A stretch of DNA of 64,000 bases from Calliphora vicina (GCF_958450345.1 NC_088784.1:41788278-41852277); one strand, 5' to 3'. Positions 13,955 to 26,397 are shown, counted from the stretch's first letter. Translations and numbers: made by a program. The notes: a model not told the origin generated them from the letters alone.

Positions 13955-16181
13955 CGCTCAAAACATTTTTCATATTCAGGGGAAAGCTGAATTCAAGGGC
14001 TTTTCATTGCTACCAATATCTTTCAAATCGGTTAAGCCGTTTAAAAGTTATAAGGATTTAAACATTTTTATTATGCAATTTCAACCTACTACTGAATTCT
14101 GATCTCCTGGTACCAAAAAATGGTTCGGCCATAATTTTCTAAGTTATTTTTCTCCACGAAAACTTCTCGTCGGCTTTTTGACACGAAAACTATTGTGTTC
14201 ATTCAACTGGTCATAACTTTCAATTGCGAGTTAGAAGCGAGTTTCTAAAATTTCACGATTAAGCAACCGCTTATGTTAGGCGCTCAAAGCATTTTTCATA
14301 TTCAGGGGAAAGCTGAATTCAATTGCCTTGGCGCATTTCCGTAATGTTGGTACTCACTAGAAGCGTAAGGAAGTCAGCTATCGACATTTCATTTGAATAT
14401 GTCGAATAGTTTTTTAATTAGAAGCGAGTTTCTAAAATTTCACGATTAAGCAACCGCTTATGTTAGGCGCTCAAAACATTTTTCATATTCAGGGGAAAGC
14501 TGAATTCAAGGGCTTTTCATTGACACCAATATCTTTCAAATCGGTTAAGCCGTTTAAAAGTTATAAGGATTTAAACATTTTTGTTACGCAATTTCAACCT
14601 ACTACTGAATTCTGATCTCCTGGTACCAAAAAATGGTTCGGCCATAATTTTCTAAGTTATTTTTCTCCACGAAAACTTCTCGTCGGCTTTTTGACACGAA
14701 AACTAATGTGTTCATTCAACTGGTCATAACTTTCAATTGCATTGGCGGATTTCCGTAATGTTGGTACTCATTAGAAGCGTAAGGAAGTCAGCTATCTGAT
14801 AAAATAAGTTTCATTTGAATATGTCGAATAGTTTCTGAATTCAATTGCATTGGCGCATTTCCGTAATGTTGGTACTCACTAGAAGCGTAAGGAAGTCAGC
14901 TATCGACATTTCATTTGAATATGTCGAATAGTTTTTTAATTAGAAGCGAGTTTCTAAAATTTCACGATTAAGCAACCGCTTATGTTAGGCGCTCAAAACA
15001 TTTTTCATATTCAGGGGAAAGCTGAATTCAAGGGCTTTTCATTGATACCAATATCTTTCAAATCGGTTAAGCCGTTTAAAAGTTATAAGGATTTAAACAT
15101 TTTTATTACGCAATTTCAACCTACTACTGAATTCTGATCTCCTGGTATCAAAAAATGGTTCGGCCATAATTTTCTAAGTTATTTTTCTCCACGAAAACTT
15201 CTCGTCGGCTTTTTGACACGAAAACTATTGTGTTCATTCAACTGGTCATAACTTTCAATTGCATTGGCGGATTTCCGTAATGTTGGTACTCATTAGAAGC
15301 GTAAGGAAGTCAGCTATCTGATAAAATAAGTTTCATTTGAATATGTCGAATAGTTTCTGAATTCAATTGCCTTGGCGCATTTCCGTAATGTTGGTACTCA
15401 CTAGAAGCGTAAGGAAGTCAGCTATCGACATTTCATTTGAATATGTCGAATAGTTTTTTAATTAGAAGCGAGTTTCTAAAATTTCACGATTAAGCAACCG
15501 CTTATGTTAGGCGCTCAAAACATTTTTCATATTCAGGGGAAAGCTGAATTCAAGGGCTTTTCATTGATACCAATATCTTTCAAATCGGTTAAGCCGTTTA
15601 AAAGTTATAAGGATTTAAACATTTTTATTACGCAATTTCAACCTACTACTGAATTCTGATCTCCTGGTACAAAAAAAGTGGTTCGGCCATAATTTTCTAA
15701 GTTATTTTTCTCCACGAAAACTTCTCGTCGGCTTTTTGACACGAAAACTATTGTGTTCATTCAACTGGTCATAACTTTCAATTGCATTGGCGGATTTCCG
15801 TAATGTTGGTACTCATTAGAAGCGTAAGGAAGTCAGCTATCTGATAAAATAAGTTTCATTTGAATATGTCGAATAGTTTTTTAATTAGAAGCGAGTTTCT
15901 AAAATTTCACGATTAAGCAACCGCTTATGTTAGGCGCTCAAAGCATTTTTCATATTCATGGGAAAGCTGAATTCAATTGCCTTGGCGCATTTCCGTAATG
16001 TTGGTACTCACTAGAAGCGTAAGGAAGTCAGCTATCGACATTTCATTTGAATATGTCGAATAGTTTTTTAATTAGAAGCGAGTTTCTAAAATTTCACGAT
16101 TAAGCAACCGCTTATGTTAGGCGCTCAAAACATTTTTCATATTCAGGGGAAAGCTGAATTCAAGGGCTTTTCATTGACACC
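13955..16181. repeat. divergent edge of the satellite block with rearranged monomers
   Basis: Monomers become irregular here. One B' unit is cut short at about 14227, where CAATTGC joins GAGTTAGAAGCGAG. The junction ATAGTTTCTGAATTC appears at about 14829 and again about 522 bp later at 15351, marking a local tandem unit not used elsewhere. Point variants also become more common, such as TTATTACGC, GATACC and CATATTCATGG. Loss of homogenisation toward an array edge is a usual explanation. Confidence 0.8.
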
Positions 16182-18938
16182 TGTATTGTACGATTTTATC
16201 AAATTTGAAATATAAACATTTTTTCTGCAAAAATAGACCTTTTCTCTAAAACCTACATTTGTTTTGTTTTCTGCAGAGGTAAATCTATTCAAAAAACATT
16301 ACCAAACTTTATTTTACTCAAGAATATTTTCATGTATTAACATATATTTTAAGATGCATTTATTAAACATTTAGATATTGTTAAAATTTATATATTAGAT
16401 TTAGTATTTTTATATTAAAATTTCTTTAAATGACATTTGTTACACTATTTTTGCTTAAGTATATACATTATTTACATTGTTTACGTTTTAATAATTGCAT
16501 GGTGTAAACGTTAGTCGATGATAGCCATATAGGGTAACACTACAACAAAGCAACTCGAATATCGACTAATCGAGTATTAGTAATCGATTGAATATAATTA
16601 CCCATACAATCAACGCTTGGTTTTTTTCCACTCATGCTTACTGCGTTCTTTTTACTTTGAGATTTTGAACAAGAAACACCACTTACAGTAAAGTATCAAA
16701 AACTAAATCATAAAATATAAATTACTAAAGTGAGTTTGTGAAACAATATTATAGTGCAACGTGAAACATAAATTGCTTAAAGTGCTATATTGTTTTAAGA
16801 ATAGTTTAAACTACCAACTTTAGATTTCCGATAAAGGAAATTCTCCATTCTTCGAACTCACGTGGTAGCCATTTTGTTTTTAATATATATCGCGCGATTT
16901 CCATAACCTCACTTTGGATTCACTAATTTGCTCACACCAAATCCCTTCATACACATTCTGGGAATATATTTCTAAATTCCGTTAGTGGTTGGAGAAGCTG
17001 ATTCTTGAAATCAGGAGAAGATACCCAAAGAATCCCAGGCTAGAAATCTGCACAAACTATTTCCAGAACGAGTCTTTATTTTGATCACCACTGTGTCTAA
17101 GAAAAATCTCAAACGTATATAAAAGGGCACCGAAAAGAAGATTGAATAAATTGCAATTAACTAGGAATCTTCCATTCAGTTTGTGACGTCATGTTTATTA
17201 TACATTGTTCGTAAACAACCCATAGAAGCAACAAAGAACTTAATTAGTATCAACAGCGATAGACAAATTCAACCAAATCAGCATTCTCTACCTGAACAAT
17301 TAAACATCGGGTAAACATGGACATGTATTAATCACCTACCCACTTTGTCCGAACAACCTCACCACCGATGATGAAACGTAGTGTTGTCTAAATAAATCCG
17401 AACATCATGCAATTACAATCTGAGTATAAACTGATTAAATTAAAAATATTATATTCATGCTAACCTACGTCTAAAAGAATTTTCTATATTATTCTATATT
17501 TTAAATAACCTTTTCAATTTTCATAAGAATTACCTAAAATAACTAATTTGGTGAATTCCAATTACAACAATTATAAATATGTTCTAAAACTAACATAAAA
17601 CTATTTAAAAATCTTTATTTTAACTTATCAAATGTATAACTATTAAAATTCGAATTTAACCTAATTCTAAACATGTATAAGTAAGGTCTGTATGTTAAAT
17701 ATTCTCATTAGTATTAGTTTTAATAACCTATAAATTTACCTTGTCTAGAAAATATGCAACAACAAATTTAACATCCCTAATAACGTCGTTTAGTATGCCG
17801 AATGTTCGAAGAGGCCTCCGAGACATCATACTCAACATTTAACATCATGGTAATCAATTAAGTTTGGTGAGTGATCAAACATTTTTTTTATTTTCTATCT
17901 TGTTTGCATATTTTTTACAAATAAATAACAGAAGCAACAACAACCTTAATGAAAAGATCATAAAGAGAATTAATTATCTCTTAAATGTGTAGCAACATTT
18001 TGTGTATTGTTTTTGCTTCTTATTATTCTACTTTGTTATAGATTGTTGAATGATTATATTGTTATTTATTTAAATGGGAAGTAGTCCCAATCAAAACAAG
18101 TCAGGTTAATATCTTTTAATAATTTTTGATATCATTTTCAAATAAAATTAATAATCTGATTTTGTCAGTAATTACCATAGACTAGTTCTAAGCTATAATT
18201 TGAATAATTCTTGTATTTCGGTTTTATTAAAACCTTACCAAAATGAATATTTTGAAATGAATAAATTTTGTAATATTATAATGGAAATGTAAAGTTTAAA
18301 CTTTTTCTTACGGATGTAATATGAAGTAGGATGAAATCATTTGTGGGTTTCAGCAAAATATGCGCCGCTGAAACATTAGGTAGGGAGGGTTAAGAGGCGT
18401 TGGCCCCAAAATCCATCTTGGGTGCCCTATAATCAGCAATTTTGATGTGACAATAGAAATTACTTTTTTTTTCCTATTTCGATTAGTTTCAGATTTGTAC
18501 ATCAGTTTAATTTATATTAGTTTTGACTTGTATAATATTAAATTTGATGTTTTTTATAATTATGCTTTTGTTTTGATTGTGATTTTATTTTTCTTGATTT
18601 AGTTTTTTTTATTCTGATTTAGTTTGTATTGATCATTTAGTTTTGATTTTTATTTAGTTTTTCCCCTATAACAGAGGCAAGGGAGTTTTAAATTATTATG
18701 TATACAAGTACAAGTAAGGTTATATGCGATAAAATGGTATTAGCAGACAGGAACTCACCCTAAGCAGACTGTTAGCTAGCAGATCAATAACTCCCAATCG
18801 TCTTAGCTACATATCTCTTGAAAATCTTTTATTTTTATTAGAAAACTTGTGCATATATTCTTCCACCAAAAGTCAAGTTTACTCCTGACTTTAAGCAATG
18901 CTCTAGAAGTAGAAATGTTTGTCCACTTGTACATTACA
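16182..18938. mobile_element. 2,757-bp inserted element, TG...CA ends, class unresolved
   Basis: The satellite reading frame of sequence is cut cleanly. It stops after GACACC and resumes at CACCAATATC, so CACC is duplicated at 16178-16181 and 18939-18942. The insert begins TGTATTGTAC and ends GTACATTACA; these are near-perfect inverted repeats (9 of 10). The interior is AT-rich and has no ORF of 60 codons or more. A TATATAAAAGGGCACC stretch at about 17116 followed by AATAAA at about 17145 resembles a core promoter and polyadenylation signal, as in an LTR. Possible classes are an unusually long solo LTR, or a non-autonomous DNA transposon with 4-bp duplications. No second LTR was found inside. 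The boundaries are firm; the family is not known. Confidence 0.85.
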
Positions 18939-20404
18939 CACCAATATCTTTCAAATCGGTTAAGCCGTTTAAAAGTTATAAGGATTTAAACATTTTTATT
19001 ACGCAATTTCAACCTACTACTGAATTCTGATCTCCTGGTACCAAAAAATGGTTCGGCCATAATTTTCTAAGTTATTTTTCTCCACGAAAACTTCTCGTCG
19101 GCTTTTTGACACGAAAACTATTGTGTTCAACTGGTCATAACTTTCAATTGCATTGGCGGATTTCCGTAATGTTGGTACTCATTAGAAGCGTAAGGAAGTC
19201 AGCTATCTGATAAAATAAGTTTCATTTGAATATGTCGAATAGTTTTTTAATTAGAAGCGAGTTTCTAAAATTTCACGATTAAGCAACCGCTTATGTTAGG
19301 CGCTCAAAACATTTTTCATATTCACGGGAAAGCTGAATTCAAGGGCTTTTCATTGATACCAATGTCTTTCAAATCGGTTAAGCCGTTTAAAAGTTATAAG
19401 GATTTAAACATTTTTATTACGCAATTTCAACCTACTACTGAATTCTGATATCCTGGTACCAAAAAAATGGTTCGGCCATAATTTTCTAAGTTATTTTTCT
19501 CCACGAAAACTTCTCGTCGGCTTTTTGACACGAAAACTATTGTGTTCAACTGGTCATAACTTGTAATTGCCTTGGCGGATTTCCGTAATGTTGGTACTCA
19601 TTAGAAGCGTAAGGAAGTCAGCAACCGCTTATGTTAGGCGCTCAAAGCATTTTTCATATTCAGGGGAAAACTGAATTCAAGGGCTCTTCATTGATACCAA
19701 TATCTTTCAAATCGGTTAAGCCGTTTAAAAGTTATAAGGATTTAAACATTTTTATTATGCAATTTCAACCTACTACTGAATTCTGATCTCCTGGTACCAA
19801 AAAATGGTTCGGCCATAATTTTCTAAGTTATTTTTCTCCACGAAAACTTCTCGTCGGCTTTTTGACATGGAAACTATTGTGTTCAACTGGTCATAACTTT
19901 CAATTGCATTGGGGATTTCCGTAATGTTGGTACTCATTAGAAGCGTAAGGAAGTCAGCTATCGACATTTCATTTGAATATGTCGAACAGTTTTTTAATTA
20001 GAAGCGAGTTTCTAAAATTTCACGATTAAGCAACCGCTTATGTTAGGCGCTCAAAACATTTTTCATATTCAGGGGAAAGCTGAATTCAAGGGCTTTTCAT
20101 TGATACCAATATCTTTCAAATCGGTTAAGCCGTTTAAAAGTTATAAGGATTTAAACATTTTTATTATGCAATTTCAACCTACTACTGAATTCTGATCTCC
20201 TGGTACCAAAAAATGGTTCGGCCATAATTTTCTAAGTTACTTTTCTCCACGAAAACTTCTCGTCGGCTTTTTGACACGAAAACTATTGTGTTCAACTGGT
20301 CATAACTTTCAATTGCATTGGCGGATTTCCGTAATGTTGGTACTCATTAGAAGCGTAAGGAAGTCAGCTATCTGATAAAATAAGTTTCATTGGAATATGT
20401 CGAA
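18939..20404. repeat. satellite block 2
   Basis: The satellite resumes in the same orientation, continuing the B monomer that was interrupted at 16181. The monomers are mostly B type, with more point differences than the main block: TTCACGGG, CCTTGGCGGATTTCC, TTTGACATGG, and a shortened unit at about 19620 where GTCAGC joins CAACCGC. It ends with a variant CATTGGAATATGTCGAA immediately before a Jockey insertion. The AATATGTCGAA at 20394-20404 is the left copy of the target-site duplication. Confidence 0.93.
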
Positions 20405-20594
20405 AACGGGTTATCAAAAGCCAAAAGTCCCCCAAAATATGGGAGGGTTGGAAAACCTTATGCAAACACTTACTGAGAATATTTCCTCTCTTAATCAAAA
20501 TATGACTAACTTCATGTCATCCATGCAAAACACAATACAAGAGCTTCTGAGAGCACAGAACCAAATGATTCAAATTCTATTAACAAGAAAATGA
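20397..20594 (+). pseudogene. Jockey ORF1 C-terminal fragment with satellite-derived ATG
   Basis: The 65-codon frame matches the last ~60 residues of the intact ORF1 on the minus strand (60989-62710), including the conserved tail MQNTIQELLRAQNQM. The zinc knuckles and N-terminal half are absent because of 5' truncation. The ATG and the first codons (ATGTCG) belong to the satellite target, not to the element, so this start is a by-product of insertion. The frame ends in TGA overlapping the ORF2 ATG (ATGA at 20591-20594), preserving the normal ORF1/ORF2 arrangement. Expression is not indicated. Confidence 0.85.
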
Positions 20595-23229
20595 ATTTTT
20601 TGAAGATATGTTTCTGGAATGCAAATGGTTTAAACCAGCACAAATCGGAAATTTCCCATTTTATGTTAAATAAAAGCATCGATGTGATGTTAATTTCGGA
20701 GACACATCTTACAAATAGATATAACTTTAATATATCAGGATACTCATTTTATTACACAAACCATCCGGATGGTAAGGCACATGGCGGTGCCGGTATCATA
20801 ATTAGAAACCGATTGAGACACTATGCCCTAGATGCGTTTTCAAAGGATTATATGCAAGCAACATCTATTCGCCTTGAATACCCAGCTGGAGACTTAACTC
20901 TGAGCTCTATATATTGCCCACCACGTTTTTCGATGACCAAGGAGAAATTTGAAGAATTCTTTATAACACTAGGAGATCGGTTTCTGGCATGTGGAGACTA
21001 CAATGCCCAACATACATATTGGGGTTCGCGATTGGTAAATCCCAGAGGTAGACAGCTGTATAAAGCTCTAGTTGATCGCAAAAATTGCTTAGATTTTGTG
21101 TCTCCTGGACACCCAACTTATTGGCCAACTGATTCTAGAAAAATTCCTGATCTAATAGACTTCGCCATATGCAGAAATATTATTCGGAATGCAATATCCA
21201 CAGAAATATCCTATGATCTATCTTCTGACCACTCTCCTGTAATTATTAATTATTGTGAGAGACCCAACATCCCAAGATTTCCTATGGACTCTTTGTATTT
21301 TAAGACAAATTGGCTAAAATATAGGAAATATATCAGCAGTCACTTCACGTCATTGATTGTTTCGGCTCTGGAACACTCTAGGTGCCAGATCCCTCCAAAA
21401 ACTAATACGCCTATTTCATGTTCGGATATTGAAAGACTACTTCTCGAAAAGAGAAGACTCAGAAGAGAATGGCAACATAATAGATCACCTGCTGCAAAGC
21501 AGAGGCTGTCCGCAGCAGTACGAAAACTGAAAAGAGCCCTTCATTTAGAAGAGGATCGCACAAACGAAAAATATATTAAAAGTTTGACGAGTACAAAATA
21601 CACAAATTTCTCTCTTTGGAAGGCAGCGAGGAACATTAAGCCATCGGTAGAGGCACAAAGCACTTTAAGAAAAGCTGACGGAACCTGGGCACGAAGTTCT
21701 ATAGAAAAAGCCTCAGTATTTGCTGAACATTTAAGTGAAGTATTTCAACCCAACTCCACGGCAAATGAGTTTGAACTAGATGAACTGCCAGCTTCAACAA
21801 TGGCTAATGCAGCCCAATTCGATATTAGTCCTGATGATGTTAATAGAGTAATTAAAAATAAATTAGACTTGAAAAAATCACCGGGATATGATTCAATAAC
21901 GCCATCAATGATTAAGAACCTTCCAAATGTGGCAATAATTGTGCTATCTATATTGTTTAATGCGATCTTGAAACTAGGAATTTATCAAAAAAATTGGAAA
22001 ATTTCTCAAATAATAATGATACCTAAACCGGGTAAAGATTTAACCCTGCCATCTTCTTATAGACCTATTAGCCTACTCCCTTGTTTGTCCAAGCTATTCG
22101 AGAAAATATTCCAGGAAAAGATAATACCTTTTTTGAATGATGGAAACATTATCCCAGTACACCAATTTGGTTTCCGTGAACATCATGGCACCATTGAACA
22201 GGTCAATCGTTTATCTGGAGAGATTAGAAAATCTTTTGAATTAAAGAAATATTGTTCTGCCGTCTTTTTAGACGTTGCTCAGACTTTTGACAAGGTATGG
22301 CATAAGGGTCTAGTACATAAAATCAAATGTTTACTACCACTACGTACTCATAAATTGCTGGAGTCTTATTTATCGAATAGACTTTTCAGAGTTAAGTACA
22401 ATGATTATGTGACGAGAGAATACAATATTGGAGCTGGCGTTCCACAGGGAAGTGTACTAGGACCTACGCTATATTTGATTTACACCTCCGACCTCCCTAC
22501 GTGCGATAAGCTAACAATTTCAACATTTGCTGATGATACCGCCATTATTAGCTCAGACGAAAACCCACGTCCGCTCTAAGGAGAGGAAATTGCCCACCTG
22601 TCACACTCAACAACGTTAATATACCGCAGTCTGATTATGTCACCTACCTTGGTATTCATCTAGATAGACGGCTTACTTGGCGCCGACACATAGAAACCAA
22701 GAGACTTCACATGAAGTTAAAAGCCTCTAGCTTTCATTGGTTAATCAGTGACCAATCAAAATTAAGCCTTGAATATAAAGTCATCCTGTATAAGACCGTT
22801 TTAAAACCAATTTGGACATATGGAATTCAATTATGGGGAATGGCTAGCAACACCAGTATTGATCTTATACAGAGGGCCCAATCTAAAATTCTTAGGACCA
22901 TGACGGGAGCACCATGGTACATAAGAAATGAAAATATCCACAGAGACTTAGAAGTGACATTGGTAAAGGAAGAGTTCAAGAAAGTCCGTGAGAAATATAT
23001 TGTGAAGCTGCGAAACCATCCCAATACGCTTGCAAGACAACTTGTGCAGACCCAAACCCGATCCAGGCTCCGTAGAGCAGATCTACCACCCCGCTAAGAT
23101 GAGTGACAGTTTACCATTATGGCTCTCTTGCTGAAGAGCAAATAGTTTTAATTTTAGTTATAAGATTTAAATACTTATTGTAAGGTCAAAATAGACAGAT
23201 TCAATAAATCAATAATGCGTTAAAAAAAA
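20405..23229 (+). mobile_element. 5'-truncated Jockey-clade retrotransposon, copy 1
   Basis: Non-LTR retrotransposon fragment with the end of ORF1, a damaged ORF2, a short 3' UTR and an A-rich tail. The 11-bp satellite motif AATATGTCGAA lies on both sides (20394-20404 and 23230-23240), as expected for target-primed reverse transcription; its first A cannot be separated from the tail. The 5' truncation falls inside ORF1. An internal deletion of roughly 100 bp after the RT active site is shared with the copy at 24077. A 63-bp in-frame deletion at about 21342 is private to this copy. It is not capable of autonomous movement. Confidence 0.93.
20591..23097 (+). pseudogene. Jockey ORF2 (endonuclease + reverse transcriptase), copy 1, frameshifted
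   Basis: The first open part (20591-22579, 662 codons) holds an N-terminal apurinic-like endonuclease with SETHL (about residue 36), CGDYNA (about 134) and SDHSP (about 213). A reverse transcriptase follows, with SYRPISLLP (about 490), HQFGFRE (about 524), GVPQGSVLGP and FADD (about 646). Compared with the minus-strand copy, the segment between SS and the following TLRRG is missing and the frame shifts, giving a stop at 22579. The C-terminal region continues in another frame (about 22580-23097), ending RLRRADLPPR. A 21-codon stretch after YISSH is also missing. The RT motif AQAFDKV reads AQTFDKV here. A dead copy. Confidence 0.93.
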
Positions 23230-24076
23230 AATATGTCGAATAGTTTTTTAATTAGCAGCGAGTTTCTAAAATTTCACGATTAAGCAACCGCTTATGTTAG
23301 CCGCTCAAAGCATTTTTCATATTCAGGGGAAAGCTGAATTCAAGGGCTTTTCATTAATACCAATATCTTTCAAAACGGTTAAGCCGTTTAAAAGTTATAA
23401 GGATTTAAACATTTTTATTATGCAATTTCAACCTACTACTGAATTCTGATCTCCTGGTACCAAAAAATGGTTCGGCCATAATTTTCTAAGTTATTTTTCT
23501 CCACGAAAACTTCTCGTCGGCTTTTTGACACGAAAACTATTGTGTTCAACTGGTCATAACTTTCAATTGCATTGGCGGATTTCCGTAATGTTGGTACTCA
23601 TTAGAAGCGTAAGGAAGTCAGCTATCTGATAAAATAAGTTTCATTTGAATATGTCGAATAGTTTTTTAATTAGAAGCGAGTTTCTAAAATTTCACGATTA
23701 AGCAACCGCTTATGTTAGGCGCTCAAAACATTTTTCATATTCAGGGGAAAGCTGAATTCAAGGGCTTTTCATTGACACCAATATCTTTCAAATCGGTTAA
23801 GCCGTTTAAAAGTTATAAGGATTTAAACATTTTTATTATGCAATTTCAACCTACTACTGAATTCTGATCTCCTGGTACCAAAAAATGGTTCGGCCATAAT
23901 TTTCTAAGTTACTTTTCTCCACGAAAACTTCTCGTCGGCTTTTTGACACGAAAACTATTGTGTTCAACTGGTCATAACTTACAATTGCATTGGCGGATTT
24001 CCGTAATGTTGGTACTCATTAGAAGCGTAAGGAAGTCAGCTATCTGATAAAATAAGTTTCATTGGAATATGTCGAA
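23230..24076. repeat. satellite block 3 between the two Jockey copies
   Basis: About two B-type monomers. The left part carries diagnostic variants (TTAGCAGCGAG, TTAGCCGCTC, CATTAATACC, CAAAACGG) that recur just right of Jockey copy 2 at 27305 onward. The right part carries the variants GTTACTTTTC and CATTGGAATATG found just left of copy 1. The flanks therefore travelled with the element during duplication. Confidence 0.93.
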
Positions 24077-24266
24077 AACGGGTTATCAAAAGCCAAAAGT
24101 CCCCCAAAATATGGGAGGGTTGGAAAACCTTATGCAAACACTTACTGAGAATATTTCCTCTCTTAATCAAAATATGACTAACTTCATGTCATCCATGCAA
24201 AACACAATACAAGAGCTTCTGAGAGCACAGAACCAAATGATTCAAATTCTATTAACAAGAAAATGA
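24069..24266 (+). pseudogene. Jockey ORF1 C-terminal fragment, copy 2
   Basis: Identical in protein sequence to the 65-codon fragment at 20397-20594, including the satellite-derived ATG, and it likewise overlaps the ORF2 start by ATGA. The identity supports recent duplication of the whole unit. No zinc knuckles remain. Confidence 0.85.
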
Positions 24267-26397
24267 ATTTTTTGAAGATATGTTTCTGGAATGCAAATGG
24301 TTTAAACCAGCACAAATCGGAAATTTCCCATTTTATGTTAAATAAAAGCATCGATGTGATGTTAATTTCGGAGACACATCTTACAAATAGATATAACTTT
24401 AATATATCAGGATACTCATTTTATTACACAAACCATCTGGATGGTAAGGCACATGGCGGTACCGGTATCATAATTAGAAACCGATTGAGACACTATGCCC
24501 TAGATGCGTTTTCAAAGGATTATATGCAAGCAACATCTATTCGCCTTGAATACCCAGCTGGAGACTTAACTCTGAGTTCTATATATTGCCCACCAAGTTT
24601 TTCGATGACCAAGGAGAAATTTGAAGAATTCTTTATAACACTAGGAGATCGGTTTCTGGCATGTGGAGACTACAATGCCCAACATACATATTGGGGTTCG
24701 CGATTGGTAAATCCCAGAGGTAGACAGCTGTATAAAGCTCTAGTTGATCGCAAAAATTGCTTAGATTTTGTGTCTCCTGGACACCCAACTTATTGGCCAA
24801 CTGATCCTAGAAAAATTCCTGATCTAATAGACTTCGCCATATGCAGAAATATTATTCGGAATGCAATATCCACAGAAATATCCTATGATCTATCTTCTGA
24901 CCACTCTCCTGTAATTATTAATTATTGTGAGAGACCCAACATCCCAAGATTTCCTATGGACTCTTTGTATTTTAAGACAAATTGGCTAAAATATAGGAAA
25001 TATATCAGCAGTCATATCCACACAAATCCTAATTTACAGTGTGAGGAAGACATAGATAGGACCGTCAATGACTTCACGTCATTGATTGTTTCGGCTCTGG
25101 CACACTCTAGGTGCCAGATCCCTCCAAAAACTAATACGCCTATTTCAAGTTCGGATTTTGAAAGACTTCTTCTCGAAAAGAGAAGACTCAGAAGAGAATG
25201 GCAACATAATAGATCACCTGCTGCAAAGCAGAGGCTGTCCGCAGCAGTACGAAAACTGAAAAGAGTCCTTCATTTAGAAGAGGATCGCATAAACGAAAAA
25301 TATATTAAAAGTTTGACGTGTACAAAATACACAAATTTCTCTCTTTGGAAGGCAGCGGGAACATTAAGCCATCGGTAGAGGCACAAAGCACTTTAAGAAA
25401 AGCTGACGGAACCTGGGCACGATGTGCTATAGAAAAAGCCTCAGTAAGTATTTGCTGAACATTTAAGTGAAGTATTTCAACCCAACTCCACGGCAAATGA
25501 GTTTGAACTAGATGAACTGCCAGCTTCAACAATGGCTAATGCAGCCCAATTCGATATTAGTCCTGAGGATGTTAATAGAGCAATTAAAAATAAATTAGAC
25601 TTGAAAAAATCACCGGGATACGATTTAATAACGCCATCAATGATTAAGAACCTACCAAATGTGGCAATAATTGTGCTATCTATATTGTTTAATGCGATCT
25701 TGAAACTAGGAATTTATCCAAAAAATTGGAAAATTTCTCAAATAATAATGATACCTAAACCGGGTAAAGATTTAACCCTGCCATCTTCTTATAGACCTAT
25801 TAGCCTACTCCCTTGTTTATCCAAGCTATTCGAGAAGATATTCCAGGAAAAGATAATACCTTTTTTGAATGATGGAAACATTATCCCAGTACACCAATTT
25901 GGTTTCCGTGAACATCATGGCACCACTGAACAGGTCAATCGTTTAACTGGAGAGATTAGAAAATCTTTTGAATTAAAGAAATATTGTTCTGCCGTCTTTT
26001 TAGACGTTGCTCAGGCTTTTGACAAGGTATGATATAAGGGTCTAGTACATCAAATCAAATGTTTACTACCACTATGTACTCATAAATTGCTGGAGTCTTA
26101 TTTATCGAATAGACTTTTCAGAGTTAAGTACAATGATTATGTGACGAGAGAATACAAGATTGGAGCTGGCGTTCCACAGGGAAGTGTACTAGGACCTACG
26201 CTATATTTGATTTACACCTCCGACCTCCCTATGTGCGATAAGCTAACAATTTCAAAATTTGCTGATGATACCGCCATTATTAGCTCAGACGAAAACCCAC
26301 GTCCGCTCTAAGGAGAGGAAATTGCCCACCTGTCACACTCAACAACGTTAATATACCGCAGTCTGATTATATCACCTACCTTGGTATTCATCTAGAT
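24263..26397 (+). pseudogene. Jockey ORF2, copy 2, with frameshifts, stops and lost C-terminus
   Basis: The endonuclease part is open from 24263 to 25378, with SETHL, CGDYNA and SDHSP. A one-base loss (GGCAGCGGGAAC versus GGCAGCGAGGAAC in copy 1) ends this frame. A 4-bp insertion (CAGTAAGTATTTG) lies at about 25441. RT resumes at about 25532-26032 with SYRPISLLP and HQFGFRE, then TGG in the KVWHKG motif is TGA at about 26031. A third open stretch (26087-26311) contains GVPQGSVLGP and FADD and stops at the deletion shared with copy 1. After 26397 the gene is interrupted by hAT-type elements, and the C-terminal ~140 codons are absent. Confidence 0.92.

Larger units (their letters stand above)
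1..16181. repeat. complex satellite array, main block
   Basis: Direct tandem array with no long ORF. Monomers counted from the CGCTCAAA motif fall into a few exact sizes: A = 195 bp, A' = 187 bp (CTCACTAG, and CTATCGACATTT replacing CTATCTGATAAAATAAG), B = 418 bp, B' = 422 bp (a TTCA duplication giving GTGTTCATTCAAC). The monomer starts in order are 1 (187), 188 (418), 606 (418), 1024, 1219, 1414 (195 each), 1609 (422), 2031 (195), 2226 (187), 2413 (418), 2831 (418), and so on to about 14281. A equals B with 223 bp removed between two TTCAA motifs. Copies are almost identical apart from the class-defining changes, which suggests recent homogenisation. The array breaks at 16181, where a 2.76-kb element is inserted. 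A pericentromeric or other heterochromatic location is inferred, not shown. Confidence 0.97.

Noticed and set aside
1..16181. CRISPR-like array
   Set aside because: Repeats of 187-422 bp in direct contiguity with no unique spacers; a eukaryotic satellite, not CRISPR.
19773..19967. 64-codon minus-strand ORF inside the satellite
   Set aside because: Opened by point variants in one monomer only; other monomers have stops in this frame.
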